Positions 22,936-32,551 of a stretch of DNA of 64,000 bases are shown piece after piece. Origin of the DNA: Muscardinus avellanarius (Eukaryota; Chordata; Mammalia; Rodentia; Gliridae); contig OY726565.1 of assembly GCA_963383645.1 (NCBI GenBank), positions 29,754,034-29,818,033 on the forward strand, read 5' to 3'. Both the position numbers and the translations under genes were made by a program. Within the stretch, counting starts at the first letter, position 1. The number at the start of each line of letters is the position of its first letter. The notes below the pieces were generated by a model. The model did not search any database, had not been told where the DNA came from, and saw only the letters and a list, made by a program, of their open reading frames with translations.

Positions 22936-23008
22936 ATAGAGCTGATGGTACTGGTTTTCTGATTTCAGAACCCTGACTCTTAATCACTAACTAAATGACA
23001 TGTTTGAC

Positions 23009-23106
23009 TTGACTTCAAGTCAAGATTTATTTCCTCGAAAATAAAAATCGAGTACAATGTTTATGGCAAATTAATTATCCTTATTGATGATATTATTCAA
23101 TAGGGC
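23009..23106 (+). repeat. Dispersed direct repeat, copy 1
   Basis: AGATTTATTTCCTCGAAAAT, AAAAATCGAGTACAATG, GGCAAATTAATTATCC, ATTCAATAGGG. The same words recur in the same order at 23855-23946. Confidence 0.9.
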
Positions 23107-23257
23107 CTTTAAAAAATCAAATGTATCCTCAAACTCCCAACAAATGCGTGAGCTCTTTCTTCAGGTATACCAGCTATTAAGATGGTTAGGTTTCCATCAA
23201 TTTCTCTATAGGAAAGTTCAGTACAGTTATTTGATTTTGTACATAATTTGATCCTTG

Positions 23258-23832
23258 TGTTTGGCAGAATAATAGCCTCTCAAAGACAACTAACTCCTGT
23301 AGTCATGAAGGCCTGTAATCCTAACACTTGGGAGGCTGAGACAGGAGGATTGCAGGTTTAAGTCTCAGCAGTGTAGTAAGATCCTCTGCAAAGTAGAAAC
23401 ACAAAACACAACAAAATGGGCGGGGGTGGCTTGGAGATATAATCTCCCTGGTCTGAATCCCCCTACCACATAGAAACAAACAAAACTAAGTTCTAATTTC
23501 TTGAACCCATGAAATGTTAGGCTGTGTGAGAAAGGAAATGAGTTTAATAAGGGAGTAAGGTTGTTAGTCAGTGATGTTAGCATGGAGGTGCGGCCTGGGG
23601 GAGCATATCTGCCCCTGGCCCTTTCTTGCTGTTGTTATTCTCTGCTTCCCAGTTTCCATGAACCTGGTGGCTTTTCTCCACCGTATCCTGCCGCCGTAAG
23701 GTTTCTGTGTTGGGTTGGGCAACCATGAACCCCTGGAGCTACAAATCCTCATTTTCCTCCTTGGAGTTGTTCTTGTAAGGGATTTTGGTCACAGCAATTT
23801 AAAAGCTAAATAAAACAGTAACAGTAAGAACA
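23258..23832 (+). mobile_element. MaLR/MLT1-type LTR interrupted by a SINE
   Basis: 5' part GGCAGAATAATAGCCTCTCA, AAGACAACTAACTCCTGTAG; after the SINE, TTCTTGAACCCATGAAATGT, TAGGCTGTGTGAGAAAGG; 3' part TTGGAGTTGTTCTTGTAAGG, GATTTTGGTCACAGCAATTT. This is the order of MaLR LTRs ('ggaacctgtgaatgttacct ... ttggtcacagcaac'). No internal retroviral coding sequence is present. Confidence 0.65.
23303..23485 (+). mobile_element. B1-dID-type SINE, diverged
   Basis: Sense B1 half GGCCTGTAATCCTAACACTT, GGAGGCTGAGACAGGAGGAT, short linker, ID half GGGGGTGGCTTGGAGATAT to GAATCCCCCTACCACA. The 5' end of the B1 half is short. Confidence 0.8.
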
Positions 23833-23854
23833 GTGTTTTTCTCATCAATAGGCA

Positions 23855-23946
23855 TTTCAAGTCGAGATTTATTTCCTTGAAAATAAAAATTGAGTACAAT
23901 AATTAGGGCAAATTAATTATCCCTATTGATATTCAATAGGAAATAG
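23855..23946 (+). repeat. Dispersed direct repeat, copy 2
   Basis: AGATTTATTTCCTTGAAAAT, AAAAATTGAGTACAAT, GGCAAATTAATTATCC, ATTCAATAGGG; about 88% similar by eye to 23009-23106, with a small deletion near TATTGA. Confidence 0.9.
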
Positions 23947-24205
23947 TATGTGCCTCTTGTCCATCCACATTATGTTATGAATCAATACATTGTGGATTAT
24001 TTCTAACTCAAAGATTATAATCAATTTAGTCTTAAAGCTAAAATCGGAACACTTTATTAAGTTAGAGATAATTGTGCTTCATGCCATCTACAGAAAATCC
24101 ATAATAAGCTCTTTGACAGACGATTTTATTTTAATCACAGTATTGTAATGTTTTATAGGAAATGTTAGCAAAATACTGCCAATGGAACAGAGTCTGGCAT
24201 GCCAT
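23947..24205. other. Unique stretch
   Basis: Nothing recognised. Confidence 0.5.
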
Positions 24206-24209
24206 CTAA

Positions 24210-24400
24210 AGTTGAAAAAGTGTTATTGGACCACAGCCACCTTTACTTGTTTATATATTGTTGATAGCAGCGTTCACATGGCAACAGCAGAGCTGACTCA
24301 TGCTATCAGAGACTGTATATCCCCCAAAGCTCAAAGTACTTACAATCTGGTTCTTTAAAGAACAGACTTCCCGCCCTTGCACTATAAGCAGCAGTCTTAG
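24210..24400 (+). mobile_element. Ancient hAT-like (MER1-group) DNA transposon remnant
   Basis: TGTTATTGGACCACAGCC, TATATTGTTGATAGCAGCGT, GCAACAGCAGAGCTGACTCA, GAGACTGTATATCCCCCAAA, GTACTTACAATCTGGTTCTT, AAAGAACAG parallel a common mammalian repeat whose ends read 'ggcaaactttttctgtaaaggg' and 'ttattggaacacagcca'. A second copy lies at 41.4 kb. The exact family name is not certain to me. Confidence 0.55.
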
Positions 24401-25780
24401 AAATGCTGTTGTATTTTTTAAACTTAAACATTTAATTATAATTTTGATTGTGGGTAAAACTAGTTTCTCTAGTGTTCCACATTTTAAAGTCATTTAAAGT
24501 TTCACAAATCTCCATAGAGGGTATGGCATGATGATTTGTCAATTTTCTTGAGAAATTATCCTAACCATAGAATATACTGAATTAACAATCTTGTTCTATT
24601 TAGGCTTAAGACTCTAGGAGGACAGCAAAAAGATGACCAGTAAGCACAGCGGCAGATGAATTCCTTTCATACCAAGAAAAAACCCACTATCTTCTACATA
24701 TCTCTAGGGAAAATAGTTTTAAACAAAAATATGAGTGTATGAAGAAATGCAGGAGAGGAAAGTGACCCTTAGAATGCCAGAATAAAGGCACTGGCAACAT
24801 TAATATAATAATACAATTTGAAGCATATATTTTAAAATATATTTAGTGAAATAATACAATGATTGTAACCAGGTCTCATAGTTTGAAATTATTAGAAAGT
24901 AGTGAGATGGGGAAAGTAATAGAATTCTTATAAATAGAATGTAGTCAAAACTATTTTGTACTTAGTATCAATAATTAGAAAAATATAAACTAAAACTTGG
25001 AACAAAAACATAAAGTTTCTATCCATGGTGTGGATCTAAACTGTGCCACAGAAGTCATGTGCTAAAGAATCGGCTGCCAGTCTCTGGCACTCACTGCTGG
25101 GAGGAGTACGGCCTGGTTAGAGAAGTAAGTCCTGGGTGTGGCAGGGATGCCTTTGATTGGCCCATCCTGTTCTCAGCCTTTTTCCTCACACGACTAAAAA
25201 GAGCATATAGCCACTGACTAGTTTCTAAATTAACACTATGATGACACCAAAAGCTGACAGTAGTTCAATAAAGAAAATTATAAGGAAATTATACTCATAT
25301 GAGGAAGCAGTTCTAGATAAATATTTGATTAGCATTTTCAAGGAGCTCATAGAATCATAGTAGAAAAATCATAGTATATTTTTTACCAGGAGTTAAAAGA
25401 TGGTAAAATAAATAAATATTAGTTAAATGCATCATTATCAATAGATTAGAGAAGAGACACGTGATAATATTAATAAATTTTCATGCCTTTATGATTAAAT
25501 TTAATGCCTAGAACTTCTAGGTAAGGAGGAACAGAAATCTCCATACTTAGTAGAGTGAAAACTACCTTAAACTAAAGCCAGATTAATATTAAAGTTGATC
25601 TAGACAACTATTTTCCAAGATGTTCTTTTGAATACTGGTATTACATATTGTAGCTTTAAAAAAGACATTACTTGGCCAAAATTTGGGGATAAAGGCAACC
25701 TTTTCTTGGTGATATTAATTTGTAGTATTTTGTTTTTTATTTTGTAAGCTTGCTTTTAACTAAGCAAAAGATTAAAATTG
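24401..25780. other. AT-rich unique stretch
   Basis: Nothing recognised. Confidence 0.45.
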
Positions 25781-25784
25781 TGCA

Positions 25785-26539
25785 TACTAATGTGGTACCA
25801 TGGTATATCCATATATGTTGACATTGTAATGTTTAAATCTGGTTAACCATGTGCATCCCTTAAACATTTATCAATTCCTTAGGCTGAAACTTTCAAATTT
25901 TTTTCTTCTACCTCTTGGAAATGCATAGTACATGATTGTTACCTCTACCCTCCCTGCAGAGCAACAGCAGACCAGAACTGCTTAATCTAACTGTAGCTTA
26001 GCACCTATTTTTCAGCCTTCCCCACCCCTGCCTCCCTCCTCTGTTCCTCAGCCTCTGGTAACACTATTTTGTTCTCAGCCTCTGCAAGGTAGACTTCTTT
26101 AGAGGCCACATGTAAGACCAGGCAGTAGTTGTCTTTTTGTACCTGGATTATTTCACTTTACACAGTGATCTCCAGTTCCATTTATGTTGTCCCAAATAAA
26201 AATATTTTATTCTTTGTATAGGTGAGTAGTATTCAGTCATATATATAATCACATTTTCTTCACATAGTCTTCAGTCAGTGGACAATTAAGTTGTTTCTGT
26301 TTCTTAGCTATTGTGAATTGAAAAGTGCTATAATAAATATGGGCATGCCAATGTCTCTTTGATGTATTGATTTTATTTCTGTAGAATAAATACCAAGTAG
26401 TGGGATATTGGGATCATGTGGTTGTTCTATTTTTAATTCTTTGAGGTTCTTCCACACTGTTTTCAAATATAGTTGTACTGATTTCCATTCTCAGAAACAG
26501 TATGCAAAGGTTCCTTTTTCTCCACATCTTCTTCAGCAC
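25785..26539 (-). mobile_element. Ancient L1M copy, 3'UTR and ORF2 end
   Basis: Plus strand reads the antisense of an L1M 3' end: CCATGTGCATCCCTTAAACA, CCTCAGCCTCTGGTAACACT, TACCTGGATTATTTCACTTT, TGAGTAGTATTCAGTCAT, TTCTTAGCTATTGTGAATTG, AATACCAAGTAGTGGGATAT, CTTGAGGTTCTTCCACACTG-like text, ending at TCTCCACATCTTCTTCAGCA where a younger L1 inserted. It resumes at 27162. Confidence 0.82.
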
Positions 26540-27161
26540 TTGTTATTATTATAAAATTTTTTAAATTAGTGCATTGTAGTCATACATCTTAATGGAGTAC
26601 AAGATGGTAGAGGCAAACATGCACACATCACTCAATTAGCCCTTACCAAATTCCCACCTCATTCCTTCCCCACTCCCTCCATCTCATGTTTGGCTTAGTG
26701 ATTGACTTTGATATATTTGTTAATGTACATCATATATATTAGGGAATTTTCTTCTTCCTTCCTCCTATCCACTTCAGTTAGGTCACCTTATTTGCTTATC
26801 TGTGGTTTCTCCTTCTTCATCTAGAGTTCCTCTTATGACTCATTTTCTTCCTAGATTCCACATATTAGGGAGAGTATCCCATTTCTTATTTTTTGTGACT
26901 GGCCAATCTCACTTAGCATAGTGTTCTTCAGTTCTATACATTTCCCTGTAGATGATGTAATTTAATTCTTTTTATGGCTGAGTAAAATTCTATTGTGTAC
27001 ACATCCCATAGTTTTGTAATCCATTCACCTAATGATGGATATGTTGTCTGGTTCCATAGTGAATTATGTGGCTGTTAACATAGATATACATGCATTAGTT
27101 TGGTAGTTTGGTTGTTATTCTTTTGGGTAGAAACCCAGAAGTGGTATTTGTTATTTTTATT
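26540..27161 (-). mobile_element. Younger 5'-truncated L1 inserted in L1M
   Basis: Antisense of the same L1 type as the 48-55 kb copy: TTAGTGCATTGTAGTCATAC at the 3' end through TGGCTGAGTAAAATTCTATT to AAACCCAGAAGTGGTATT at the truncation point (~600 bp). Flanks TTGTTATTATTAT (26540) and TTGTTATTTTTAT (27149) are a near-perfect target duplication. Confidence 0.88.
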
Positions 27162-27600
27162 CAGCTTGGCAATAGCCGATCTTACTGAAGAAAGGCAATA
27201 GCTTCTTGTAGTTCTGATTTGCACTTTTACTTGTTGGTGATGCTGAACTTTTTTAATTTGTCTGTTGGCCTTTTACATGTCTTCTTTAAAAAATGTCTAT
27301 GTCTACTGCTCATTTGCTAATCAGGCAATTTGCTTTTTGCTATTAAGTGTTTGGAGTTCTTACCAGATGTATAGTTTGCAAATATTTTCTCCCAGTCTGT
27401 AGATTGTCTCTTCAGTCTGCTGACTATTTCCTTTGATAGGCTGAGGCTTTTTGGTTTGGTATACTCCCTGTTTTCTATTTTTGCTTTTATTTTCTGTGAA
27501 TTTGGGGTATTGTCCAAAAAAATTTTGCCCATTCCAATGTTCTAAAGTGTTCCCCTTTATGTTTTCTTCTGGTAGTTATATAGTATTTTTAATTCTATCA
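27162..27600 (-). pseudogene. Ancient L1M ORF2 remnant (continuation)
   Basis: Second half of the interrupted L1M. The minus frame at 27317-27532 still shows L1 ORF2 post-RT text such as KIENREYTKPKSLSLSKE and STDWEKIFANYTSGKN, matching by position the ORF2 C-terminal region of the intact-length copy (which has [17 protein letters not shown]). Short and broken. Confidence 0.8.
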
Positions 27601-27885
27601 GTAAATAAATGAGAATATCTTATTTAAACCAGCCTTCTTCAAACTAATGAAACACAGAAATTATTTCTTCAACCACTTAAGGATATCCCATGGATTATAT
27701 TTCACAGAAAAGGCTTTGGGAAATACTTATCTAGATTCATACTGATAAAAATTAATAACAAAGCAAGATTACCATTGTTATTTAGTGTTATTTTGGAAGT
27801 TTGAGTTAATGTCCACATCTTGTTTTATGAAAGCCAGAGGTAATGATCATGAGGTTTGTTTGCTTGTCAGTCAAAAGATGGAAGG
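27601..27885. other. Unique stretch
   Basis: Nothing recognised. Confidence 0.5.
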
Positions 27886-28062
27886 AGCCAGGTGTGGTGG
27901 CACATGCTTGTAATCCCCGTGCTTGGGAGGAGGAGACAAGAGGATCGTGCAGGTTCGAAGCCAGCCATGCTGGCTTAAGAGACCCTGTTTTCAAATAAAA
28001 ATATAAAAAATAGGTCTGGGAGTGTAGCCCAGAGGTAGAAAGGCTCCCAGGAACCCCAGTAC

Positions 28063-28093
<31 letters not shown>

Positions 28094-28104
28094 ACACACA
28101 CACG
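27886..28104 (+). mobile_element. B1-dID-type SINE with (CA)n tail
   Basis: Sense dimer: AGCCAGGTGTGGTGGCACAT, B box GCAGGTTCGAAGCCAGCC, ID half GGTCTGGGAGTGTAGCCCAG to AACCCCAGTACCACAC, directly continuing as a CA array at 28063-28103. Same subfamily as 17946. Confidence 0.92.
28063..28104. repeat. (CA)n microsatellite at a SINE 3' end
   Basis: About 20 CA units with one T, contiguous with the CCAGTACCACAC end of the SINE. Confidence 0.96.
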
Positions 28105-28105
28105 G

Positions 28106-28350
28106 AAGGAGCTGGGTGTATGGTGCACACATACTCTAATCCTAGAGGTTGAGACAGGAGGACCACAGGTTCAAGACCAGGCTCAGCAATGTAGTGAGAC
28201 TCTCAACAACCAAGCAAAAGTCTTGGTTTCTGAGTTTATTTTTTGTTTCAAAAAAATAAAAGGGGCTAGAAGTGTAGCTGGCATGTAGAATTACCCTGGT
28301 TCAATCCCCAGTACCAAAACAACAACAACAACAAAAATAACAAAACATGT
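28106..28350 (+). mobile_element. B1-dID-type SINE with (CAA)n tail
   Basis: Starts in the CA array of the previous SINE: AGCTGGGTGTATGGTGCAC, GGAGGACCACAGGTTCAAGA, extended linker with GTTTCAAAAAAATAAAAG, ID half GGGGCTAGAAGTGTAGCTGG to CAATCCCCAGTACC, then CAA repeats. Confidence 0.88.
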
Positions 28351-28720
28351 GCACACACACAAAGCAATCTGAGTCATCATGTGTAGGATTGCTGCCTGTT
28401 GACATGAATAAATTCTTTGGATTGGAACACAAGAAAAAGTACTGTTGTGTTTGAACACACACATACAGTTGATACTGCAGTCTAACCCTGTATAACTAAT
28501 GCATTTATTATCAGGAAGAGCTGTTGCCTCTACTAACTCTACATATATCCCAAATATGTACAATAATACCTTCTGTTTTCTTCTACCATGCTTGCTACTG
28601 TAAACACTTGATAACTCACCTTGGCTCCACACCTATTGCCCTGCCACCCATTTTCCACAGAGCAACTAACAGAAACATTTTTTGTTTTTTTCTGATTTCA
28701 AATCACATCTTATCTCTTAG
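28351..28720. other. Unique stretch
   Basis: Nothing recognised. The 113-residue minus frame at 28291-28632 overlaps the SINE tail and is not supported as a gene. Confidence 0.45.
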
Positions 28721-28721
28721 A

Positions 28722-29015
28722 ACCAAATAGTATCCCTCCCAAACTCGCATTTTAAAGCCATGATCTTAGTACCTTAGAATGTGGCTGTATTTGGGAAGCA
28801 GGGCATTTAAAGAAATAATTAAGGTAAAATGAGGTGATATAGCTGGATCAGAGTCCTATATGACTAGTGTTATAAAAACAGGTGGTCATGCACAGAAGGA
28901 AGACTGTGTTAAGATGGCAGATATCAGCCATGCTTAAACTGAGGAAAGAGGGCTCACAAGAAATCAACTCTTGAGGTTAGACTTCCAGCCTCTAGAACTG
29001 TGAGAAAATTACATT
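28722..29015 (+). mobile_element. MaLR/MLT1-type LTR
   Basis: Consensus words in order: GTGGCTGTATTTGGGAAGCA, ATAATTAAGGTAAAATGAGG, AGTCCTATATGACTAGTGTT, GCACAGAAGGAAGACTGTG, CTTCCAGCCTCTAGAACTGT, GAGAAAATTAC. Its 3' end is missing where L1 sequence begins. Confidence 0.78.
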
Positions 29016-29078
29016 TGTAATTGATTTTCTGAGTCTTGCTTATCTCACATAGCACAATATTCAACAGTTTCAAATCTG
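29016..29078 (-). mobile_element. Short L1M 3'UTR-like sliver
   Basis: TTGCTTATCTCACATAGCAC, AATATTCAACAGTT resembles the 'ttatttcacttagcataatgtcctccag' segment of L1 3' ends. It and the L1M piece at 32.55 kb may be the two flanks of one disrupted L1M. Confidence 0.4.
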
Positions 29079-29181
29079 CCAGTATTACTGTATTGGGATC
29101 TATGAGTGACTTAATGTCACAATGAGTTTGTTTTATGAAAGTGGCTGCACCTATGTATAGGGGTATAAATGCTGACTATTG

Positions 29182-29430
29182 TTATTTTTTCTTGCTAGAC
29201 TGTTCCTTTACTTGTGAAAAATGACCTGCTTTATCTTTTCTGATAAGCTTGAGCATGAAGTCTAATTTGTCTAATATGAATGTTGCTACTCCTGTTTGTC
29301 TTCGAGTTCCATTGGCATGGATTACCTTGCTCCAACCCTTCACCTTTAGTTTGTGACTAACTTTACTTGTAAGTTGTGTTTCTTGCAGGCAGCATATAGA
29401 TGGATTCTGGTTTTTAATCCATTTTGCCAC
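29182..29430 (-). pseudogene. L1 ORF2 endonuclease-domain remnant
   Basis: 82-residue frame with L1 endonuclease text: CCLQETQLTSK (the Glu of QET is the catalytic glutamate position in APE-like L1 EN), KVKGWSKVIHANGTRRQTGV and LDKLDF. Same segment as residues ~28-105 of the full-length copy's EN frame. Truncated on both sides. Confidence 0.85.
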
Positions 29431-30136
29431 CTTATGTCTTTATATTGGGGAACTGAGGCCATTTATATCCAGTGTGGTTATTGAGAGATTTTAATTCCTA
29501 ACAGTTTTAGTTTTCACTTCTATTTAAGGTAGCGTTTGTTCTTCTTTGCTTAGACTTTTGTCTACTGCTTGTTTGAAAGACATACATTTTTTCAGCTTTT
29601 GTTTGCCATAGAAGATTATTATTTCTCTGTCCAAGATGAGAGATAATTTTACTGAGTAGGAAATTTTTGGCTAAGAGTTGTTTTCTTTCAGAGTTTGGAA
29701 TATGTTGCTCCAGGCCCTCATGGCTTTTATGACTTGGTTTGGGAAGTCTGGAGTGATTATAATTGGTTTGCCTCTGAAGGTTACTTGGTCTTTTGCTTTC
29801 GTTGCCTTTAAGTTCTCTCCTTGGCCTTTACATTAGTCAGTTTGACTATTATGTGGCATGGTGAACCTTTTCTCTGATCTTGTCTAAAGAGGATTTTATA
29901 TGTCTTATGTACCTGGATATTGATCTATTTTCCTATGTTTGGAAATTTTTCTTATATTACTTCTTTGAAAAGATTGTTGATCCATTTGGTTTCACCTTCT
30001 ATTCTCTCTTCTACACTTATTATTCTTTGTGTGTGTGTGTGGTACTGGGGATGTAACCCAGAGGCATTCTACCTCTGATCTATACCCCCTGCCCTATATT
30101 TTATTCTTTATTTTGAAAACAGAGTCTCACTAAGTT

Positions 30137-30142
30137 GTGGAG
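30137..30142. repeat. Target-site duplication of solo LTR, left
   Basis: GTGGAG; identical copy at 30336-30341. Confidence 0.8.
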
Positions 30143-30335
30143 TGATGGGTCCAGCCCATCAGCTGTGGGGCTGAGCAGGAAGGTTGAATGCCAAAGGCCC
30201 CGAACAAAACCACATGGAGCTGGGAGACGTTTCAAGCAGGATCTCATTTATTTCTCTCAGGCAATCCAATTTAAAGCAAAAACATGTAGCTAATTCATTG
30301 GAAGTTCTGTCAGGCAGTTTGAGCAGACCCCAACA
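30143..30335 (-). mobile_element. Solo LTR, class II ERV (IAP/ERVK)-like
   Basis: 193 bp element bounded on both sides by the perfect 6 bp duplication GTGGAG (30137-30142, 30336-30341), as expected for class II endogenous retroviruses. On the minus strand it begins TGTTGGGGTC and ends CCCATCA (TG...CA ends). A polyadenylation signal AATAAA lies at 30252-30247. The TGTTGGG start resembles IAP-type LTRs. No retroviral coding sequence is present, so it is a recombined solo LTR. It is short for an ERV LTR. Confidence 0.75.
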
Positions 30336-30341
30336 GTGGAG
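30336..30341. repeat. Target-site duplication of solo LTR, right
   Basis: GTGGAG; identical copy at 30137-30142. Confidence 0.8.
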
Positions 30342-30689
30342 GGCCTCACTAAGTAGCCAAGGCTGTAGGTGAACTGTGATCCTCCAGTCTCAGCCTTCCA
30401 AATGCTAGGATTACAAAGTGCTCCACCATACCTGGCTATGCTTATTATTCTTAGTTTAGCTCTTTTAAAATGGGCCCATATCTTTTCAATGTCCAATTCA
30501 TGCTGCTAAATTGTTTTTTCTAAATTATATACTATACGTTCACTATTGGAGTGGTCACCTTCTAAGAGCAAGATTCTTTTTTCTAAATAATCTAGACTAT
30601 TGTTGATAGTTTGTATTGATGCCTTCACTTCAAAGATTGCATCCTTCACTTCCTTCAGAGCTTCTTTATTATTCATGTTTAGGGTGTCA

Positions 30690-30812
30690 AATTATTTATT
30701 ATTATTTGTTTATTTATTATTGTTTATTTATTATTAGTATTATTTATTTATTTTTGTTTATTTTGTTTTGTTTATTTATTATTGTTTATTATTGTTTATT
30801 TATTATTTTATT
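30690..30812. repeat. Imperfect (TTTA/TTATTG)n tract
   Basis: Irregular mixture of TTATTATTG and TTTATTTA words, an expansion inside the L1 ORF1 remnant. The hydrophobic open frames here are shadows. Confidence 0.92.
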
Positions 30813-31205
30813 CCTTTCTGACTCTCTCTCTAAATTATTTTCAAAAATTCTGTATCATTTCTACTACTGAAGTTCTGATTTATCCTTCTGACAATCTCTG
30901 CAGTTCTGTGTTGTTGGGTTCTGTTATTGTGAGGTTGTGGGAACTCATTGCTTCCTTGTTATTCCTCCTTCTCATGATTTCAGGTTTTTATGTTTATATC
31001 TTTGTTGCTATTGATAGCATTCTCTCACTCTTTAGGTATCAACTGGTATATACAAAGGCAAGTTGTATTGTATTCAATGGTAAAGGCTGAGTGAGGAGGA
31101 AGGTGCTAAAGTAGTAAATGAAAAAATAGAGTAAAGTAGCAGATAGGATCAAGTAGAATGAGAGTTTGAATGTGGTAAGGTAATATGTAGTAGAAATTGG
31201 AGATC

Positions 31206-31258
31206 ATATATATATATATATATATGTATTATATATGTGTGTATACATATATATAGAT
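31206..31258. repeat. (AT)n / (TATG)n tract
   Basis: TATATATATATATATATATG followed by GTGTGTATACATATATATA; within the L1 5'UTR region. Confidence 0.9.
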
Positions 31259-31388
31259 TCTAATAACCAGTTAGAGTACTTAGATATAGTGATATGAAGT
31301 GGGTTTAATATAAGAAATGAAAATAGAAGGAAAAAAGGGATAAAGAGATGGGAGCAGAAAACTTCTAAAAGGAATGGGGAAAAGAGCA

Positions 31389-31392
<4 letters not shown>

Positions 31393-31432
<40 letters not shown>
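31393..31432. repeat. (CA)n microsatellite
   Basis: About 19 CA units starting ACACGCACAC, followed by ACAACAACAA. Inside the old L1's 5'UTR region; no SINE end adjoins. Confidence 0.96.
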
Positions 31433-32530
31433 AAAACAACAACAAAATGAAACAACCCTATAAATATATGAAGACTGAGCAGACTTGGCCTCTGCAGTCC
31501 TCCTGAGTATGTGTCGATCCTTTCAGCCATTTAAGGTTCACTTTCTATATTAGGTTCTTGAGCATGTTCCAAGCACTCTCATTTGCTCTGAAACCTATAG
31601 TACTGATGTCAGTTTTTAGCCTCACGTTTTGCTCTCCTTCAGTGATTGAGACCCTGGCCTGGTGTCTGTTTGTGCAGGTGCTGAATATCACTGATGCTTC
31701 TCCCACTACAAGCTTGGGTCTCTGAGCTCCCAAAAAAGCCTCTCTCAGTCTATGCAGGTGGCCAGGATCACTAGAGCTGGATCTAGTGTAAGTATGGGTT
31801 GCTTTCCACATACCCTGAACTTGTCTCTCCCTGCTTATGTAGGCATAGGGTGCTGCTGGGACCAGACTCAGTATATACATAGGAGTCCATGTTCTCCACA
31901 GATAGAGCTGGGTTGGTCTGACTTCTCCCTAGACACAAGGATTAGGTGGTCTCTAGCAATTTCTGGAGGCCTACGAGGGCACTGTACCCTGTGGACTATA
32001 GGTCTCTCTGCCTGATTGGCCCTGGGGGCTGTCTGCTAATCAGGAGTCCTCACCTACTTTCACCAGGGTAAACCACAAAGTTTTAGATCCCTAAGTCTAT
32101 CACTTGCTGTGTGAGTCCCTCTAGCCATGCTGGGAAATCTCCCACTTACAGTGTTATTGAGCACCGCTCTGGATCTCCAGAGGACACACTGAGCTTGCCT
32201 GCTACTGCCATAGATCTAGCTGGGATCCAGGCGGTAGTGTTCTATGGAGTGTGAGATGAAGATCCGGCCACTTACAATTCTGCTGAGCTGCAGTCGCTAG
32301 TCCACAGCACCAACAGTTCTCACGTGGTGAAGCAAGATGGTGCCACTGTGGCCCCTGTGGCTGCAGCCATTGGAGGCAGGCAGAGTACTTTTCTGCCCTC
32401 TGTTCTTCTCTCTAGCTTTGTTTCTGCCGCCTTTCAATTCTGGACACTCTGTTAAGTTTTACACTGTTTTTATTATTTTGAAAAGATGCTGTTTTCATGG
32501 CGATAGAGATCAGGTGTCAGCAGGACTGTC

Positions 32531-32549
32531 TTGGCCACCATCTTCCTGG
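32531..32549 (-). promoter_or_regulatory. YY1-like motif at old L1 5' end
   Basis: Minus strand begins CCAGGAAGATGGTGGCC. The AAGATGG core matches the YY1 site found at the extreme 5' end of human L1, where it sets accurate start of transcription. The young L1 at 54.76 kb has AAGATGGCG at the same position. Confidence 0.55.
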
Positions 32550-32551
32550 AG

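Larger units (their letters stand above)
22592..22980 (+). mobile_element. MIR SINE interrupted by a B1-dID SINE
   Basis: Left part: TCACTATCATTTTACAGAAG, AGGAATTGAAGCATGGAGC, TAAATGATTTATCAATAACC; right part after the SINE: AGAGCTGATGGTACTGG, AGAACCCTGACTCTTAATCA. Together they follow the MIR order ('cattttacagatgaggaaactgaggc ... agagctgggat ... ctgactc'). Confidence 0.75.
30027..30438 (-). mobile_element. B1-dID-type SINE split by a solo LTR
   Basis: Antisense dimer: ID half GTGGTACTGGGGATGTAACC, linker TTTTATTCTTTATTTTGAAA, first part of the B1 half up to TCACTAAGTTGTGGAG; then 193 bp of LTR; then the B1 half resumes GTGGAGGGCCTCACTAAG to CCACCATACCTGGCT. Removing the LTR and one GTGGAG restores a normal SINE. 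(TG)7 lies at its tail. Confidence 0.9.
29500..31010 (-). pseudogene. L1 ORF1 remnant, interrupted
   Basis: Antisense of L1 ORF1: TTTGGAATATGTTGCTCCAG and TTGGTTTGGGAAGTCTGGAG (29.69-29.75 kb) match the RRM/CTD part of the ORF1 at 52.6 kb. After the inserted SINE, TCTTTTAAAATGGGCCCATA (30.46 kb) and the coiled-coil region to about 30.96 kb match 52.9-53.2 kb. Many stops; a TTTA-rich expansion (30690-30812) lies inside. Confidence 0.75.
29079..32549 (-). mobile_element. Old L1 with 5' end but no 3' half
   Basis: Minus-strand L1 whose 5' terminus (minus: CCAGGAAGATGGTGGCC) is at about 32549. A ~1.4 kb 5'UTR and ORF1 remnants follow, then part of the ORF2 endonuclease domain, stopping abruptly at 29079 in text equivalent to about 51905 of the full-length copy. 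The rest of ORF2 and the 3'UTR are absent, the reverse of normal 5' truncation. A SINE (with a solo LTR), a TTTA tract and AT/CA repeats interrupt it. Confidence 0.75.

Noticed and set aside
23258..23832. 23009/23855 repeats as the two LTRs of a provirus
   Set aside because: The repeats lack TG...CA ends and a primer-binding site, and the DNA between is itself a single MaLR LTR plus a SINE.
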